A stretch of 16,269 nucleotides of DNA, taken from contig DBAW01000218.1 of assembly GCA_002291855.1 (NCBI GenBank), positions 1-16,269 of the forward strand, written 5' to 3'. The notes under the pieces were generated by a model. That model was not told the origin of the DNA, did not search any database, and saw only the letters and a program-made list of their open reading frames with translations. The DNA comes from Sphingomonas sp. UBA1000 (GTDB lineage: Bacteria; Pseudomonadota; Alphaproteobacteria; Sphingomonadales; Sphingomonadaceae). Both the position numbers and the translations under genes were made by a program. This document shows positions 6,546 to 14,461 of the stretch, in pieces. Positions within the stretch are counted from its first letter, which is position 1; each line of letters begins with the position of its first letter.

Positions 6546-6785
6546 TCAGCCGCCATTTTCGGGCGGCAGCGCCGGGTCGCGATGCGCACCGGGGACCGAT
6601 GTCGCAGGCGGGTCGGATGCGTCCATCGACTCGTCGACGCCGGCATCGATCCGCGCATCTTCGTCATCGGGATTGCGACGCAGGCGGCGGCGGATCGACT
6701 CATCCTGCCCGGCATCCTGGCGCGGGCTGCGCAGCGGCGGAACAGTCTGGGACGGCGTATCGGTGTCGCGGGACGGATCGGGCAT
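6546..6785 (-). CDS. Small acidic disordered protein with DESMDASDPP motif (79 aa)
   Basis: The minus-strand ATG at 6785 has GGAGAG about 5 bp upstream. The alternative start at 6833 adds 16 residues but has no better ribosome site. The product is hydrophilic, proline-rich and highly charged, so probably disordered. Near the C-terminus is DAGVDESMDASDPPATSVPG. This resembles the 'DEALEESFPASDPP' tail that I recognise from many small alphaproteobacterial proteins of unknown function, and that resemblance is the main reason I accept it as a gene. It is divergent from the sensor kinase gene across a 153-bp gap, so the two may share a control region. Function unknown. Confidence 0.6.
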   Translation of the reverse strand: MPDPSRDTDTPSQTVPPLRSPRQDAGQDESIRRRLRRNPDDEDARIDAGVDESMDASDPPATSVPGAHRDPALPPENGG

Positions 6786-6938
6786 GGCGGCTCTCCGGTC
6801 ATCACCGGCCAGGCGGGCGCGGCGGTCGATCAACCAACGGCCAGCCCGGCGGTTCCGCTTCGATCAACGCGCCCGCGCGTTCGACCAGCGCCGCCCCGCC
6901 CCCTCGCGCAGACGCGGGGTCGGCGCTAAGCAGGACGG

Positions 6939-8063
6939 ATGCACGGCTCTTCCCTCGGCGCCCGGCGCGGCGTCGGCCATGAGGTTGCGATCTATTCCAT
7001 CCTCGGCTTCTGGCTGTTCTACGTCGCGATCGTCTCGCTCCAGGCCTGGATCCAGGGCTGGCCCAATCAGGGCGAAATGGCCGAACGGCGGATGATGGTG
7101 ACGGCGGTCGGCATCGTCATCACCTTCCTGCTCTATCTGGTGCTGCGCCGGTTCGACCGCCGGCCGTTCGGCACCCGCATCGCGGTCGCCTTTGCCTGTG
7201 CGGTGCCCGCGGCGATGCTGATCGGGCTGGTCAACGCCTATCTGTTCACGCTCTACAAGCCCGAAGCGCTGTTCAGCGACCCCAACATCCTGAAGGAAAT
7301 CGCCGAAAAACCGCGCCTGTTCCGCAGCGTCGCGGAAACGGCGGTGTCGCGCTATTTCTTCATCGCCGCCTGGGCGACGCTGTATCTGGCGATTTCCTAT
7401 GCCAATGATGTGCGCGACGCCGAGCGGCGGATCGCCGCCTTCGCCCAGGCCGCGCAGGAGGCGGAGATCCGCGCGCTGCGTTATCAGGTCAATCCGCATT
7501 TCCTGTTCAACACGCTGAACTCGCTGTCCTCGCTGGTCATCACCGGGCGGGAGACGGAGGCGGAGGCGATGATCATGAACCTGTCGACATTCTACCGCAC
7601 CAGCCTGTCGGGCGACCCGCTCGACGATGTGCGGCTGGAAGAGGAAGTGCGCCTCCAGCGCCTGTATCTGGATATCGAGGCGGTGCGCTTCCCCGACCGG
7701 CTGCGGACCGAGATCGACATTCCAGACGCGCTGCGCGGTGCCTGTGTGCCGGGCCTGATCCTGCAGCCGCTGGTGGAAAATGCGATCAAATATGGCGTGT
7801 CGCGCAGCACGAGGCCGGTCACCATCACCATCCGCGCGTCGCACGATGGCGGCATCCTGCGGCTCGAGGTCAGCGATGACGGGCCGGGCGCGAAGCCCGG
7901 CGCGAAAGCGGCCGGTGGGGCCGGCATCGGCCTCGCCAATGTCCGCGACCGCTTGCAGGCGCGCTTTGGCGCCGCCGCCGGGCTGACCACCGAGCCCCCG
8001 GCCGAAGGCGGCTTCCGCGTCACCCTTTCGCTCCCCGAGGTGTATGACAATGGACGATCCTAA
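6939..8063 (+). CDS. LytS/YehU-type membrane sensor histidine kinase
   Basis: This 374-aa kinase has four predicted membrane helices (about 17-37, 52-69, 80-105, 138-155) with no large extracytoplasmic domain. A short linker helix leads to the His_kinase domain (PF06580 type), where LRYQVNPHFLFNTLNSL places the phosphoacceptor at H187. The ATPase domain has an N box (LVENAIKYG, E280/N281), DDGPG (313-317) and a glycine-rich lid GAGIGLANVRDRL. ATG 6939 has AGGA very close upstream (3-nt gap), a tight but usable spacing. Its 3' end overlaps the response-regulator gene, so the two form a co-expressed two-component system. The signal sensed is unknown. Confidence 0.94.
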   Translation: MHGSSLGARRGVGHEVAIYSILGFWLFYVAIVSLQAWIQGWPNQGEMAERRMMVTAVGIVITFLLYLVLRRFDRRPFGTRIAVAFACAVPAAMLIGLVNAYLFTLYKPEALFSDPNILKEIAEKPRLFRSVAETAVSRYFFIAAWATLYLAISYANDVRDAERRIAAFAQAAQEAEIRALRYQVNPHFLFNTLNSLSSLVITGRETEAEAMIMNLSTFYRTSLSGDPLDDVRLEEEVRLQRLYLDIEAVRFPDRLRTEIDIPDALRGACVPGLILQPLVENAIKYGVSRSTRPVTITIRASHDGGILRLEVSDDGPGAKPGAKAAGGAGIGLANVRDRLQARFGAAAGLTTEPPAEGGFRVTLSLPEVYDNGRS

Positions 8064-8808
8064 ACAGGCCGATGCCCGGCCCGTCCGGACGCTGATCGTC
8101 GATGACGAGCCACTGGCGATCGAGCGGCTGCAACTGCTGTGCGCGCGCGAGCCGATGATCGATCTGGTCGGCACCGCATCGGACGGGGCCGCCGCGCTGC
8201 GGCTGGTCGACGGGCTGGAGCCGGAGGTGGTGCTGCTCGACATTTCGATGCCCGAGCTGGACGGGATGGACGTCGCCCGGGCGCTGGCCGGGCGGGCGCA
8301 CCGCCCGGCGGTGATCTTCGTCACCGCGTTCGACAGCTTTGCGGTCGAGGCGTTCGATCTTGCCGCGCTCGATTACCTGCTGAAGCCCGTCGCCCCGGAC
8401 CGGCTGAGCCGTGCGTTCGAGCGCGTGATCGCGCGGCGCGGGGCACAGCAATCGGCCGCCCCCGGCGGAAGCGGTGGTTATGTCGAGGAATTCTGGGTGC
8501 CGCACCGCGCCGAGCTGATCCGCATCGCAGCCGCCGATATCGACCGCATCCAGGCCGAGCGCGACTATATGCGGCTGCATGTCGGCCAGCGCAGCTATCT
8601 GCTGCACCAGACGATCAGCACGCTGGAAGAACGGCTCGATCCGGCGCGCTTCATCCGCCTGCACCGCTCGACCATCGTCCGCCGCGACCGCATCAAGGCG
8701 CTGCGCCATGACGGCGGCGGCGTGTGGTGGGCCGATCTGGGCGATGGCGACGAAGTGCGCATCGGCCGCACCTATCTGGACGCCGCCAAGGCGATGACCG
8801 GCCGCTGA
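8044..8808 (+). CDS. LytTR-family response regulator
   Basis: This 254-aa protein pairs a receiver domain (about 14-130) with a LytTR DNA-binding domain (about 148-250). Receiver residues are intact: acidic pocket D20/D21, phosphoacceptor D66 (VVLLDISMPELDG), T94 and K114 (LLKPV). The LytTR part shows WVPHRAELIRIAAADIDRI, AERDYMRLHV, the RFIRLHRSTIVRRDRI block typical of the family, and a final RIGRTY. The gene overlaps the kinase by 20 bp. ATG 8050 (14-bp overlap) is an alternative with better spacing from GAGG at 8037-8040. It is expected to bind paired direct repeats near target promoters when phosphorylated by the upstream kinase. Targets are unknown. Confidence 0.95.
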   Translation: MTMDDPKQADARPVRTLIVDDEPLAIERLQLLCAREPMIDLVGTASDGAAALRLVDGLEPEVVLLDISMPELDGMDVARALAGRAHRPAVIFVTAFDSFAVEAFDLAALDYLLKPVAPDRLSRAFERVIARRGAQQSAAPGGSGGYVEEFWVPHRAELIRIAAADIDRIQAERDYMRLHVGQRSYLLHQTISTLEERLDPARFIRLHRSTIVRRDRIKALRHDGGGVWWADLGDGDEVRIGRTYLDAAKAMTGR

Positions 8809-8833
8809 CCAACGGAGATAATGCGCCTAAAGA

Positions 8834-8861
8834 AACGCCCCGGTGCGGACACCGGGGCGTT
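8834..8861. terminator. Bidirectional terminator between response regulator and UrcA gene
   Basis: AACGCCCCGGTG (8834-8845) and CACCGGGGCGTT (8850-8861) make a perfect 12-bp stem with a 4-nt loop. Read on the minus strand the stem runs into TTTCTTT, giving a proper tail for the UrcA gene. On the plus strand the tail is short, so termination of the two-component operon is likely but weaker. Confidence 0.82.
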
Positions 8862-8914
8862 CAGGCGTGCGGCCGGCCAGCGACGCACCGGGCGCATTGC
8901 GGGCTGTTTGCCGG

Positions 8915-9259
8915 TCAGTTGGCGGCGACCCGGACCCGGCCCTCGGCACGGGCCACGGCATTCTTCATCTCAAGGCCGGCGGCGGCGACCGCATCCTGTT
9001 GACAGGCGCTGATGATCTGCTGTTGGGCGAGCGGTGCACGCGCCACTGCCCCGCACACCTGCTCGGCCGCGCGGTCGATGCGGCGGGCAAGTCGCGCCTG
9101 CCCCTTGGCCGTCGACAGGTCGAGATCGCCATAGGCGACATCGACGGAGCGGGCCTCGTCCGCCGGGGCCGACGCAGCGGCCATGGCCGGCGACAGGGTA
9201 GAGATCATGGTCAGGCCGGCGGCGGCGCAGGCCAGAACGGCGCTCTTCAACACACGCAT
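8915..9259 (-). CDS. UrcA-family secreted protein (114 aa)
   Basis: The start at 9259 is set by AAGGA eight bases upstream and by the signal peptide beginning there; the open frame further upstream is ignored. Residues 1-27 are a Sec signal peptide (basic MRVLK, hydrophobic core, cleavage after AMA). The mature part shows the UrcA-family pattern: SVDVAYGDLDLSTAKGQ, RIDRAAEQVCG and a second cysteine in IISACQQDAV. Cys69 and Cys86 could form a disulfide in the periplasm. UrcA proteins are common in sphingomonads and relatives and have no established function. The gene stands alone, with a terminator after it. Confidence 0.88.
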   Translation of the reverse strand: MRVLKSAVLACAAAGLTMISTLSPAMAAASAPADEARSVDVAYGDLDLSTAKGQARLARRIDRAAEQVCGAVARAPLAQQQIISACQQDAVAAAGLEMKNAVARAEGRVRVAAN

Positions 9260-9645
9260 CGCACAAATCCTTCTGAACAAAGGAGCATCATCGCGCCGGG
9301 CGGCATCACCCGATCGCCAGGACCAGCTCCAAATCAACAACACGGAACGTTCAAGCCGACAGTGTCGGGCCGGATCCGCTCCGGAGCGGGGAACCGGCAC
9401 GGCCCGAAAAGGGGGAAAAAAACGGGCCGTCCCGGGGGGTGGCGACGGGCCCGTCAGGGGCCGGGGAGCTCTTCCAGGCCCGCCGCGCATTGCCTTGGTA
9501 ACAGGCGCGGATCGGCGCCGCAGCACGGGTTCGACCGGCGGCAGCCGGCCATCGGCAAAGCCCGCAATCGGCGGACGAACGGCCGATCAGCGTCGACCGA
9601 CTACAACTGTAATCGATTTGTCATCGCGCCGTGCCGGCGGCCGGA
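9260..9645. other. 386-bp intergenic region with several dyads
   Basis: No gene is supported here. Visible structures are GAACGTTC within GGAACGTTC (9344-9352), CCGACA-G-TGTCGG (9356-9368), the 14-bp palindrome CCGCTCCGGAGCGG (about 9376-9389), and an 8-bp stem ACGGCCCG / CGGGCCGT (9399-9406 and 9423-9430) whose 16-nt loop is a purine run. The part next to 9260 holds the ribosome site of the UrcA gene and presumably its promoter. The TTCGA near 9530 lacks a T-arm stem, so no tRNA is called. Confidence 0.5.
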
Positions 9646-10941
9646 TCAGCGTTCCGCCGGGTGGGGATCGACCAGCTCGTCCAGCGCCGCATCCACCCCC
9701 GCGCGCGGCGCGCCGCGCGCGACCGTCGCCGTCACGCCCAGATCCATGCTGACATTGCCGAGCGTGCGGAAAATGTCGGGAATCGTCTCGACCGCGATCA
9801 GGATTCCCAGCAGCTCGACCGGCACGCCCATCGCCGCGCAGATCGGCGCGATCGAGGTGACGAAGCTCACCTGCCCCGGCAGGCTGACCGCGCCCAGCGT
9901 GGTGATCGAGGCGGTGGCGATGCCGGCGGCAATCTGCGCCGGGCCGAGCACGATGCCCGCCCAGTGGGCGACATAGAGCGCAACCGCGAGGTTCATCGCC
10001 GGGCCGGTCGCGCGGAAGATCGCGACCGCGAGCGGCAGCACCACCCCGGCGGCGCTGACCGGAATGCCCAGCGTTTCGGCACCGCGCAGCATCGACGGCA
10101 GGCTGGCCAGCGAGCTTTGCGTGCTGATCGCAACCGCCTGCGACGGGGCGGCGGCGCGGGCGAAGCGCGCCAGCGTCACCCGCCCGCCCAGCGGGCCGAT
10201 CACGAACCCCGTCAGCCAGATCACCACCCCGACGCTCGACACGATCAGCACATAATGAATGAGCGCGCCGAACGCCCCCAGCCCGGCGCGCGCGCCGACG
10301 ACAAAGGCGAGCGCCAGCACCCCGGCCGGGGCCAGCCACAGCACCCAGTTGATGATGATCAGCATCGCCTCGACGACGGCGGCGAAGAAATCGGTGAGCA
10401 GCCGGCGCGGCGCATCGGGCAGCCGGGTGACCGCAAAGCCGAACACGGCGGTGAACAGGATCAGCGGCAGGATCGCATCATTGGCCGCCGCCGCCACCGG
10501 ATTGGTGGGCACGACCGAGCGCAGGAAGCTGGCGATGCCCGGCGTGTCGGTGGGCGTGGGCGCGACCTGGCCCAGCGCGGTGCGCAGCGCCGATGCCGCC
10601 TCTGCCGACAGCGGAAACAGGCTGAGCAGTGCCGGGATCATCAGCGCGGCAAGCGTCGCTGAACAGATGAGCAGCACGGCAAAGGCGATCACCGCCCGCG
10701 CGGCGATGCCGCCCGCGCGCGCCGCCTCGGCATTGGCGGCGATGCCGGTCACGAGCAGCGCGACGAGCAGCGGCACGATGGTCATGCGCAGCGAATCGAG
10801 CCACAGCCCGCCGACCGTCTCGCCCAGCGTCAGCAGCACGGGCAGGCCGGCAGCCCCGGCGCGCGCGGCGGCGACGCCGAGCAAAAGCCCGGCGACAAGG
10901 GCGATGAGGATGCGAGCGGGGGGCGAGAGCAAGGCCCTCAT
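9646..10941 (-). CDS. SDF/SLC1-family dicarboxylate or amino acid:cation symporter
   Basis: This 431-aa polytopic inner-membrane protein belongs to the DctA/GltP family, which couples uptake of dicarboxylates or acidic amino acids to cations. The serine-rich HP1 tip STQSSLASLP (273-282), the HP2 segment TTLGAVSLPGQVSF and the TM8 motif PDIFRTLGNVSMD are clear. R392, T393, N396 and D400 correspond to GltPh R397, T398, N401 and D405, and D389 to D394. Two deviations stand out: the TM7 NMDGT cation motif reads ATGPAMN (311-317), and the GltPh D390 position is Glu385. The start at 10941 has little Shine-Dalgarno. The family is secure; substrate and coupling ion are uncertain because of the altered TM7. 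Confidence 0.9.
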   Translation of the reverse strand: MRALLSPPARILIALVAGLLLGVAAARAGAAGLPVLLTLGETVGGLWLDSLRMTIVPLLVALLVTGIAANAEAARAGGIAARAVIAFAVLLICSATLAALMIPALLSLFPLSAEAASALRTALGQVAPTPTDTPGIASFLRSVVPTNPVAAAANDAILPLILFTAVFGFAVTRLPDAPRRLLTDFFAAVVEAMLIIINWVLWLAPAGVLALAFVVGARAGLGAFGALIHYVLIVSSVGVVIWLTGFVIGPLGGRVTLARFARAAAPSQAVAISTQSSLASLPSMLRGAETLGIPVSAAGVVLPLAVAIFRATGPAMNLAVALYVAHWAGIVLGPAQIAAGIATASITTLGAVSLPGQVSFVTSIAPICAAMGVPVELLGILIAVETIPDIFRTLGNVSMDLGVTATVARGAPRAGVDAALDELVDPHPAER

Positions 10942-11086
10942 GGGCGCGGGGATCCGGTCATGGTCGCGCCGCTTTCGCCGCTTGGCTGCGACTTTTCAAG
11001 CAAGCCGGGGCTGTGCCGGGTAAAGCCGCGCTTTGGCTGTAGCGGGCGCGTCGGTTCCGGCCTTCGAGGGACCAGTCCGGGCAGTT

Positions 11087-11102
11087 CCGGCCGATGGGCC
11101 GG
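11087..11102. repeat. Hairpin after the small membrane-protein gene
   Basis: CCGGCC-GATG-GGCCGG forms a 6-bp stem just beyond the stop of the minus-strand gene ending at 11105. It has no T-tract, so it is at best a weak terminator between this gene and the symporter. Confidence 0.35.
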
Positions 11103-11104
11103 GT

Positions 11105-11245
11105 TTAGCGGCGCTTGTTGCGATGATGTTCGCGCTCCAGCCGCCGCCGCTGCCACGGGCGGTACACCGAATAATAGCCGATGACAGCTCCGATGCACAG
11201 CAGCATGGCAAGGCCAAGGCCGACAAGGAAGAGTGGGTCGATCAA
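11105..11245 (-). CDS. Probable 46-aa single-span membrane protein
   Basis: The minus-strand frame is open from 11311, but the plausible product begins at TTG 11245, about 10 bp after a GAGG. It would give MIDPLFLVGLGLAMLLCIG..., one hydrophobic helix (about 4-26) followed by a very basic tail rich in Arg, His and Lys (RPWQRRRLEREHHRNKRR). This composition fits a small inner-membrane protein with its tail in the cytoplasm. I do not recognise a family. It lies upstream of, and on the same strand as, the symporter, 163 bp away. Alternatively the frame could be chance, since high-GC DNA gives many short open frames. Confidence 0.45.
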   Translation of the reverse strand: MIDPLFLVGLGLAMLLCIGAVIGYYSVYRPWQRRRLEREHHRNKRR

Positions 11246-11464
11246 AACGCAACTGCCTCTGTTGGATGGACCTTCGCGGCCGGATGGTCGATGCGGCAGA
11301 GGCGCGCACATTGCAAGCCGGGACCGGCCGCATTCGTCGCCAATCAGCGGTTTACCGCCACGGCCCGTCGCCCGCGCCGCATGGTTTGCACGTGCCGCCC
11401 GGCCTGATCGCCCCTTTCCCGCGTCGCTCGCATTCGTCGCCCGGCTCGATTATCGACGGCGGCC

Positions 11465-12181
11465 ATGTCCGCCCTTCGCTGCCCCGCTCCGCTGTCCGCA
11501 TCCCGACGCACAATCGGTGCGCGACGGGCGGTGCGCGCGCTGCTGATCGCCGCCGTCGCGCTCGGCGCGGCACTGGCTTCGGCGCGCCCCGCCTCCCGGC
11601 CACATGCCGAGCCGCCGGTGGTGCGGGTGCGGCTGGTCACGTCGCTCGGGTCGATCACCGTGGCGCTCGACACCCGCCGGGCGCCGGTCACGGCAGCGAA
11701 CTTCCTTGCCTATGTCGATGACGGGCGGCTGGAGGGGACGAGCTTCTACCGCGCCTCGCGCCGGCGCAGCGATCCGCGCTTCGGCTTCATCCAGGGCGGG
11801 ATCGACACCGATTATCGCCGCGCCCTCACCCCGATCCGGCTGGAGCCGACCAGCGAGACCGGGATCCGCCACGGCGATGGCGCGATCTCGATGGCGCATG
11901 GCATCAGTCCGAACAGCGCGAGCGGCAATTTCACGCTCGGCGTCGGCGCCAATCCGGCGCTCGACGCCCGGCCCGGCTATCCCGGCTACGCCGCGTTCGG
12001 GCGGGTGGTCGCGGGCATGGCGACGGTCAGGAAAATCCTCGCCCTGCCCACCGGCGGCGGGCGCGACGCGATGCGCGGCCAGATGATCCTGAAACCGGTC
12101 CTGATCCTCAAGACGGAGCGGCTGGACGGCACACCGCGCCCGACCGGCCGGATCAAGCCCTGGCTGCTGTTCGGGCGCTGA
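11465..12181 (+). CDS. Exported cyclophilin-type peptidyl-prolyl isomerase
   Basis: The 238-aa product has an N-terminal basic stretch and hydrophobic core (about 19-42, VRALLIAAVALGAALASA) indicating a signal sequence, so it probably acts in the periplasm on proline bonds during protein folding. The cyclophilin domain covers about 53-220. It has SFYR (R96, equivalent to CypA R55), FGFIQGG (Q110, equivalent to Q63), GDGAISMAHG, SGNFTLGVG and FGRVVAGM. The C-terminus adds about 18 residues (RPTGRIKPWLLFGR). ATG 11465 has a weak ribosome site. GTG 11531 is an in-frame alternative that would begin exactly at the signal peptide. It stands alone among its neighbours. Confidence 0.9.
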   Translation: MSALRCPAPLSASRRTIGARRAVRALLIAAVALGAALASARPASRPHAEPPVVRVRLVTSLGSITVALDTRRAPVTAANFLAYVDDGRLEGTSFYRASRRRSDPRFGFIQGGIDTDYRRALTPIRLEPTSETGIRHGDGAISMAHGISPNSASGNFTLGVGANPALDARPGYPGYAAFGRVVAGMATVRKILALPTGGGRDAMRGQMILKPVLILKTERLDGTPRPTGRIKPWLLFGR

Positions 12182-12200
12182 TCGCGTCACCGCATTCACA

Positions 12201-12220
12201 CCGGATCGGACCGGATCGGG
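12201..12220. repeat. Tandem 10-bp repeat before the GGDEF-EAL gene
   Basis: CCGGATCGGA is followed directly by CCGGATCGGG. The 98-bp gap between the isomerase and the c-di-GMP gene also holds GTTAACC at 12226-12232. The repeat may be part of a regulatory site, but two short copies can arise by chance. Confidence 0.3.
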
Positions 12221-12279
12221 CGGGCGTTAACCAGCGGCCCTAAGCGATCATTTACCAGCACAGCCTAGTCCGTTGGGGC

Positions 12280-14349
12280 ATGTTCTTTTCCTCCTCCCAG
12301 CGCGTGACGGGGCGCAGGCGCCAGCCGGGCAGCAACCAGACCCCGCTTGACGAGGAAGGCCGGATGCGCGGCGATTTCGCCGAGAGGCTGGTGCGCGAGT
12401 TCGAGCAGCAAAGCGCCGGCTGGTTCTGGGAAGCCGATGAACATGGCCGGCTGCGTTACATTTCCGACAAGGTCGCGCGGCTGCTGTGCGCGCCGGGCGA
12501 CAGCGTCATCGGCCTGCCGCTGACCACGCTGTTCCACACGGCGGAGGGGGAAGATGCCGGCGGCCGCACGCTGGCCTTTCATCTGTCGTCGCGCACGGCG
12601 TTCAGCGACCTGCCGGTGTGCAGCCCCCGGTCGCCCGATCATCACTGGTCGATTTCGGGCCGCCCGATCCTCGACCGGCTCGGCCATCCGCTGGGCTATA
12701 TCGGCCATGGCAGCGACCTGACCGAGAAGCGGCGGGCCGAGGCGGAGATCACCCGGCTGGCACTGTTCGACGCGCTGACCGGGCTTGCCAACCGCCAGCG
12801 CATGCAGCTGGTGCTCCAGCAAAAGCTCAGCCAGTCGGCTGCCACCTACCGGCCGACCACGCTGTTCCTGATGGATCTGGACCGGTTCAAGGCGGTCAAC
12901 GACACGCTCGGCCATCCGGCGGGCGACGAGCTGCTGAAACAGGTCGCCTCGCGGCTGCTGCAATGCGTGCGCGACACGGCGGTCGTCGGCCGGCTGGGCG
13001 GCGACGAGTTCCAGATCGTCATGTCGGGCACCGACGACCGGCAGGCGATCGCGGCGCTCGCCGACGAGATCATCCAGTCGCTGTCCCAGCCCTATTACAT
13101 TGCCGACACCAGCGTCACCATCGGCTGTTCGATCGGCATCGCCATCGCGCCTGCCGACGGGGTCGATGCCGAAACACTGGTGCGCAACGCCGATCTGGCG
13201 CTTTATGCGGCCAAGGCCGGCGGGCGCGGAGTCCACCGTTTCTTCGCCGACAAGATGCTGGCCGAGGCGCGCCACCGCAAAAGGCTGGAAGACGATCTGC
13301 GCGACGCGCTGGCGCAGAACCAGCTCAACCTCGTCTATCAGCCGATTGTCGGCACGCTGGACCGGCGCATCGTCGGCTATGAGGCGCTGCTGCGCTGGAC
13401 CCATCCCGAGCTGGGGCCGATCTCGCCGGGCGTGTTCATCCCGATTGCCGAGGAATCGGGGCTGATCGAGCCGCTGGGCGAATGGGTGCTGCGCCGCGCG
13501 ACCGAAGCGGCGGCCGGGTGGCCAGCCGATGTGCGCATCGCGGTCAATGTCTCGCCGATCCAGTTCGCCAATCCCGAGCTGCCGGCGCTGGTGATGAACG
13601 CCATCGCCCGGTCGGGCATTGCCTGCGACCGGCTGGAGCTGGAAATCACCGAAAGCGTGTTCCTGGGCGATGAAAGCGGCAGCGCGGCGATGTTCGCGCG
13701 GCTGAAGAAACTGGGCGTGCGGCTGGCGCTTGATGATTTCGGCACCGGCTATTCGTCGATGAGCTATTTGCAGAAAGCGCCGTTCGACAAGATCAAGATC
13801 GACCAGTCGTTCGTGCGCGGCGCGGCGCTGGAGGGATCGCGCAATCCCGCGATCATCCAGGCGATCGTCACCCTTGCCAATGCGCTGGGCATGGACACGA
13901 CCGCCGAAGGCGTCGAGATGCTCGACGAGATCGACCTGATCCAGAGCCTGGGCTGTTCGCACATCCAGGGCTTTGCCTTTGGCGTGCCGCTGCCCCCCGA
14001 ACAGGTGCGGGCGCAGCTGGAACAGGGCGGCGGCGTTGCCCAGGTGGTCAGCCGGTTCAAGACGCGGGCGATGCGCTACAAGGTGCTGCGCCGTGCGCGG
14101 ATGGAACTGGGCGGGCGCACCAACGATGTCATCATCCGCAACATTTCCGATGGCGGCGCGCTGGTCGAAGGGCTGAGCCTGCCCGGCGGCTGGGAAGAAA
14201 CGCCGGTGCGGATCGCCTTGCAGGGAATGGGCATGATGGGCGCGACCGTGCGCTGGTCGGCCGACCGGCGCATCGGCGTGCGCTTCGACGATCATGTCGG
14301 CCAGGACCGGCTCAACCAGCTGGTCGGCGGCGCGGGCGATGGCAGCTAG
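12280..14349 (+). CDS. PAS-GGDEF-EAL-PilZ cyclic-di-GMP protein
   Basis: This 689-aa protein has no membrane segment and four domains. A PAS-like sensor (about 36-148) is followed by a GGDEF diguanylate cyclase domain (about 150-322; DLDRFKAVNDTLGH, then intact GGDEF at 240-244). Next is an EAL phosphodiesterase domain (about 335-580) with EALLR (368), NVSPIQF, ELEITES, DDFGTGYSS (485-493), KIKIDQSF and TAEGVE all intact. Last is a C-terminal PilZ-like c-di-GMP receptor (about 598-675) with RRAR and NISDGG. The RxxD inhibitory site before GGDEF is degenerate (RDTA, 231-234), so product inhibition of the cyclase is probably lost. ATG 12364 is a credible later start because AGGAAGG lies just before it; the domains are unaffected. 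Assignment is firm; net enzymatic direction is unknown. Confidence 0.95.
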   Translation: MFFSSSQRVTGRRRQPGSNQTPLDEEGRMRGDFAERLVREFEQQSAGWFWEADEHGRLRYISDKVARLLCAPGDSVIGLPLTTLFHTAEGEDAGGRTLAFHLSSRTAFSDLPVCSPRSPDHHWSISGRPILDRLGHPLGYIGHGSDLTEKRRAEAEITRLALFDALTGLANRQRMQLVLQQKLSQSAATYRPTTLFLMDLDRFKAVNDTLGHPAGDELLKQVASRLLQCVRDTAVVGRLGGDEFQIVMSGTDDRQAIAALADEIIQSLSQPYYIADTSVTIGCSIGIAIAPADGVDAETLVRNADLALYAAKAGGRGVHRFFADKMLAEARHRKRLEDDLRDALAQNQLNLVYQPIVGTLDRRIVGYEALLRWTHPELGPISPGVFIPIAEESGLIEPLGEWVLRRATEAAAGWPADVRIAVNVSPIQFANPELPALVMNAIARSGIACDRLELEITESVFLGDESGSAAMFARLKKLGVRLALDDFGTGYSSMSYLQKAPFDKIKIDQSFVRGAALEGSRNPAIIQAIVTLANALGMDTTAEGVEMLDEIDLIQSLGCSHIQGFAFGVPLPPEQVRAQLEQGGGVAQVVSRFKTRAMRYKVLRRARMELGGRTNDVIIRNISDGGALVEGLSLPGGWEETPVRIALQGMGMMGATVRWSADRRIGVRFDDHVGQDRLNQLVGGAGDGS

Positions 14350-14360
14350 CGCGGTTTCAG

Positions 14361-14380
14361 GCCGGGTGGACTGACCCGGC
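14361..14380 (+). terminator. Hairpin after the GGDEF-EAL gene
   Basis: GCCGGGT (14361-14367) pairs with ACCCGGC (14374-14380) around a 6-nt loop, 12 bp after the stop. The following sequence is A-rich rather than T-rich, so it is only a possible terminator. Confidence 0.45.
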
Positions 14381-14461
14381 AGCCGGTAAAATCCGGGAGT
14401 AAACCCGCAACCGGATTGCCGCCGGGCGCCGCAACCCGCTAGCGTGCCCATGGAGGCGCGG

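Noticed and set aside
6864..8324. 486-codon open frame antisense to the sensor kinase
   Set aside because: Low-complexity Arg/Gly/Asp-rich shadow of a kinase with complete catalytic motifs; it also crosses into the response regulator gene.
8821..9012. 63-codon open frame with GGAG just upstream, after the response regulator
   Set aside because: Its start falls on the intrinsic terminator and the rest overlaps the UrcA gene in antisense; the product is Arg/Pro/His-rich without conserved features.
9500..9570. Possible tRNA because of a GGTTCGA-like T-loop
   Set aside because: Flanking bases do not form a 5-bp T-stem and no acceptor or anticodon arm can be placed.
11246..11464. Searched for a gene or RNA in the 219-bp gap before the isomerase gene
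   Set aside because: Only a 7-bp dyad (11291-11297 with 11327-11333) was found; open frames across it have shadow-like composition.
12226..12245. CtrA-like site (TTAACC followed by CTAAG)
   Set aside because: Spacing between half-sites does not fit TTAA-N7-TTAA, and a single TTAACC is expected by chance.
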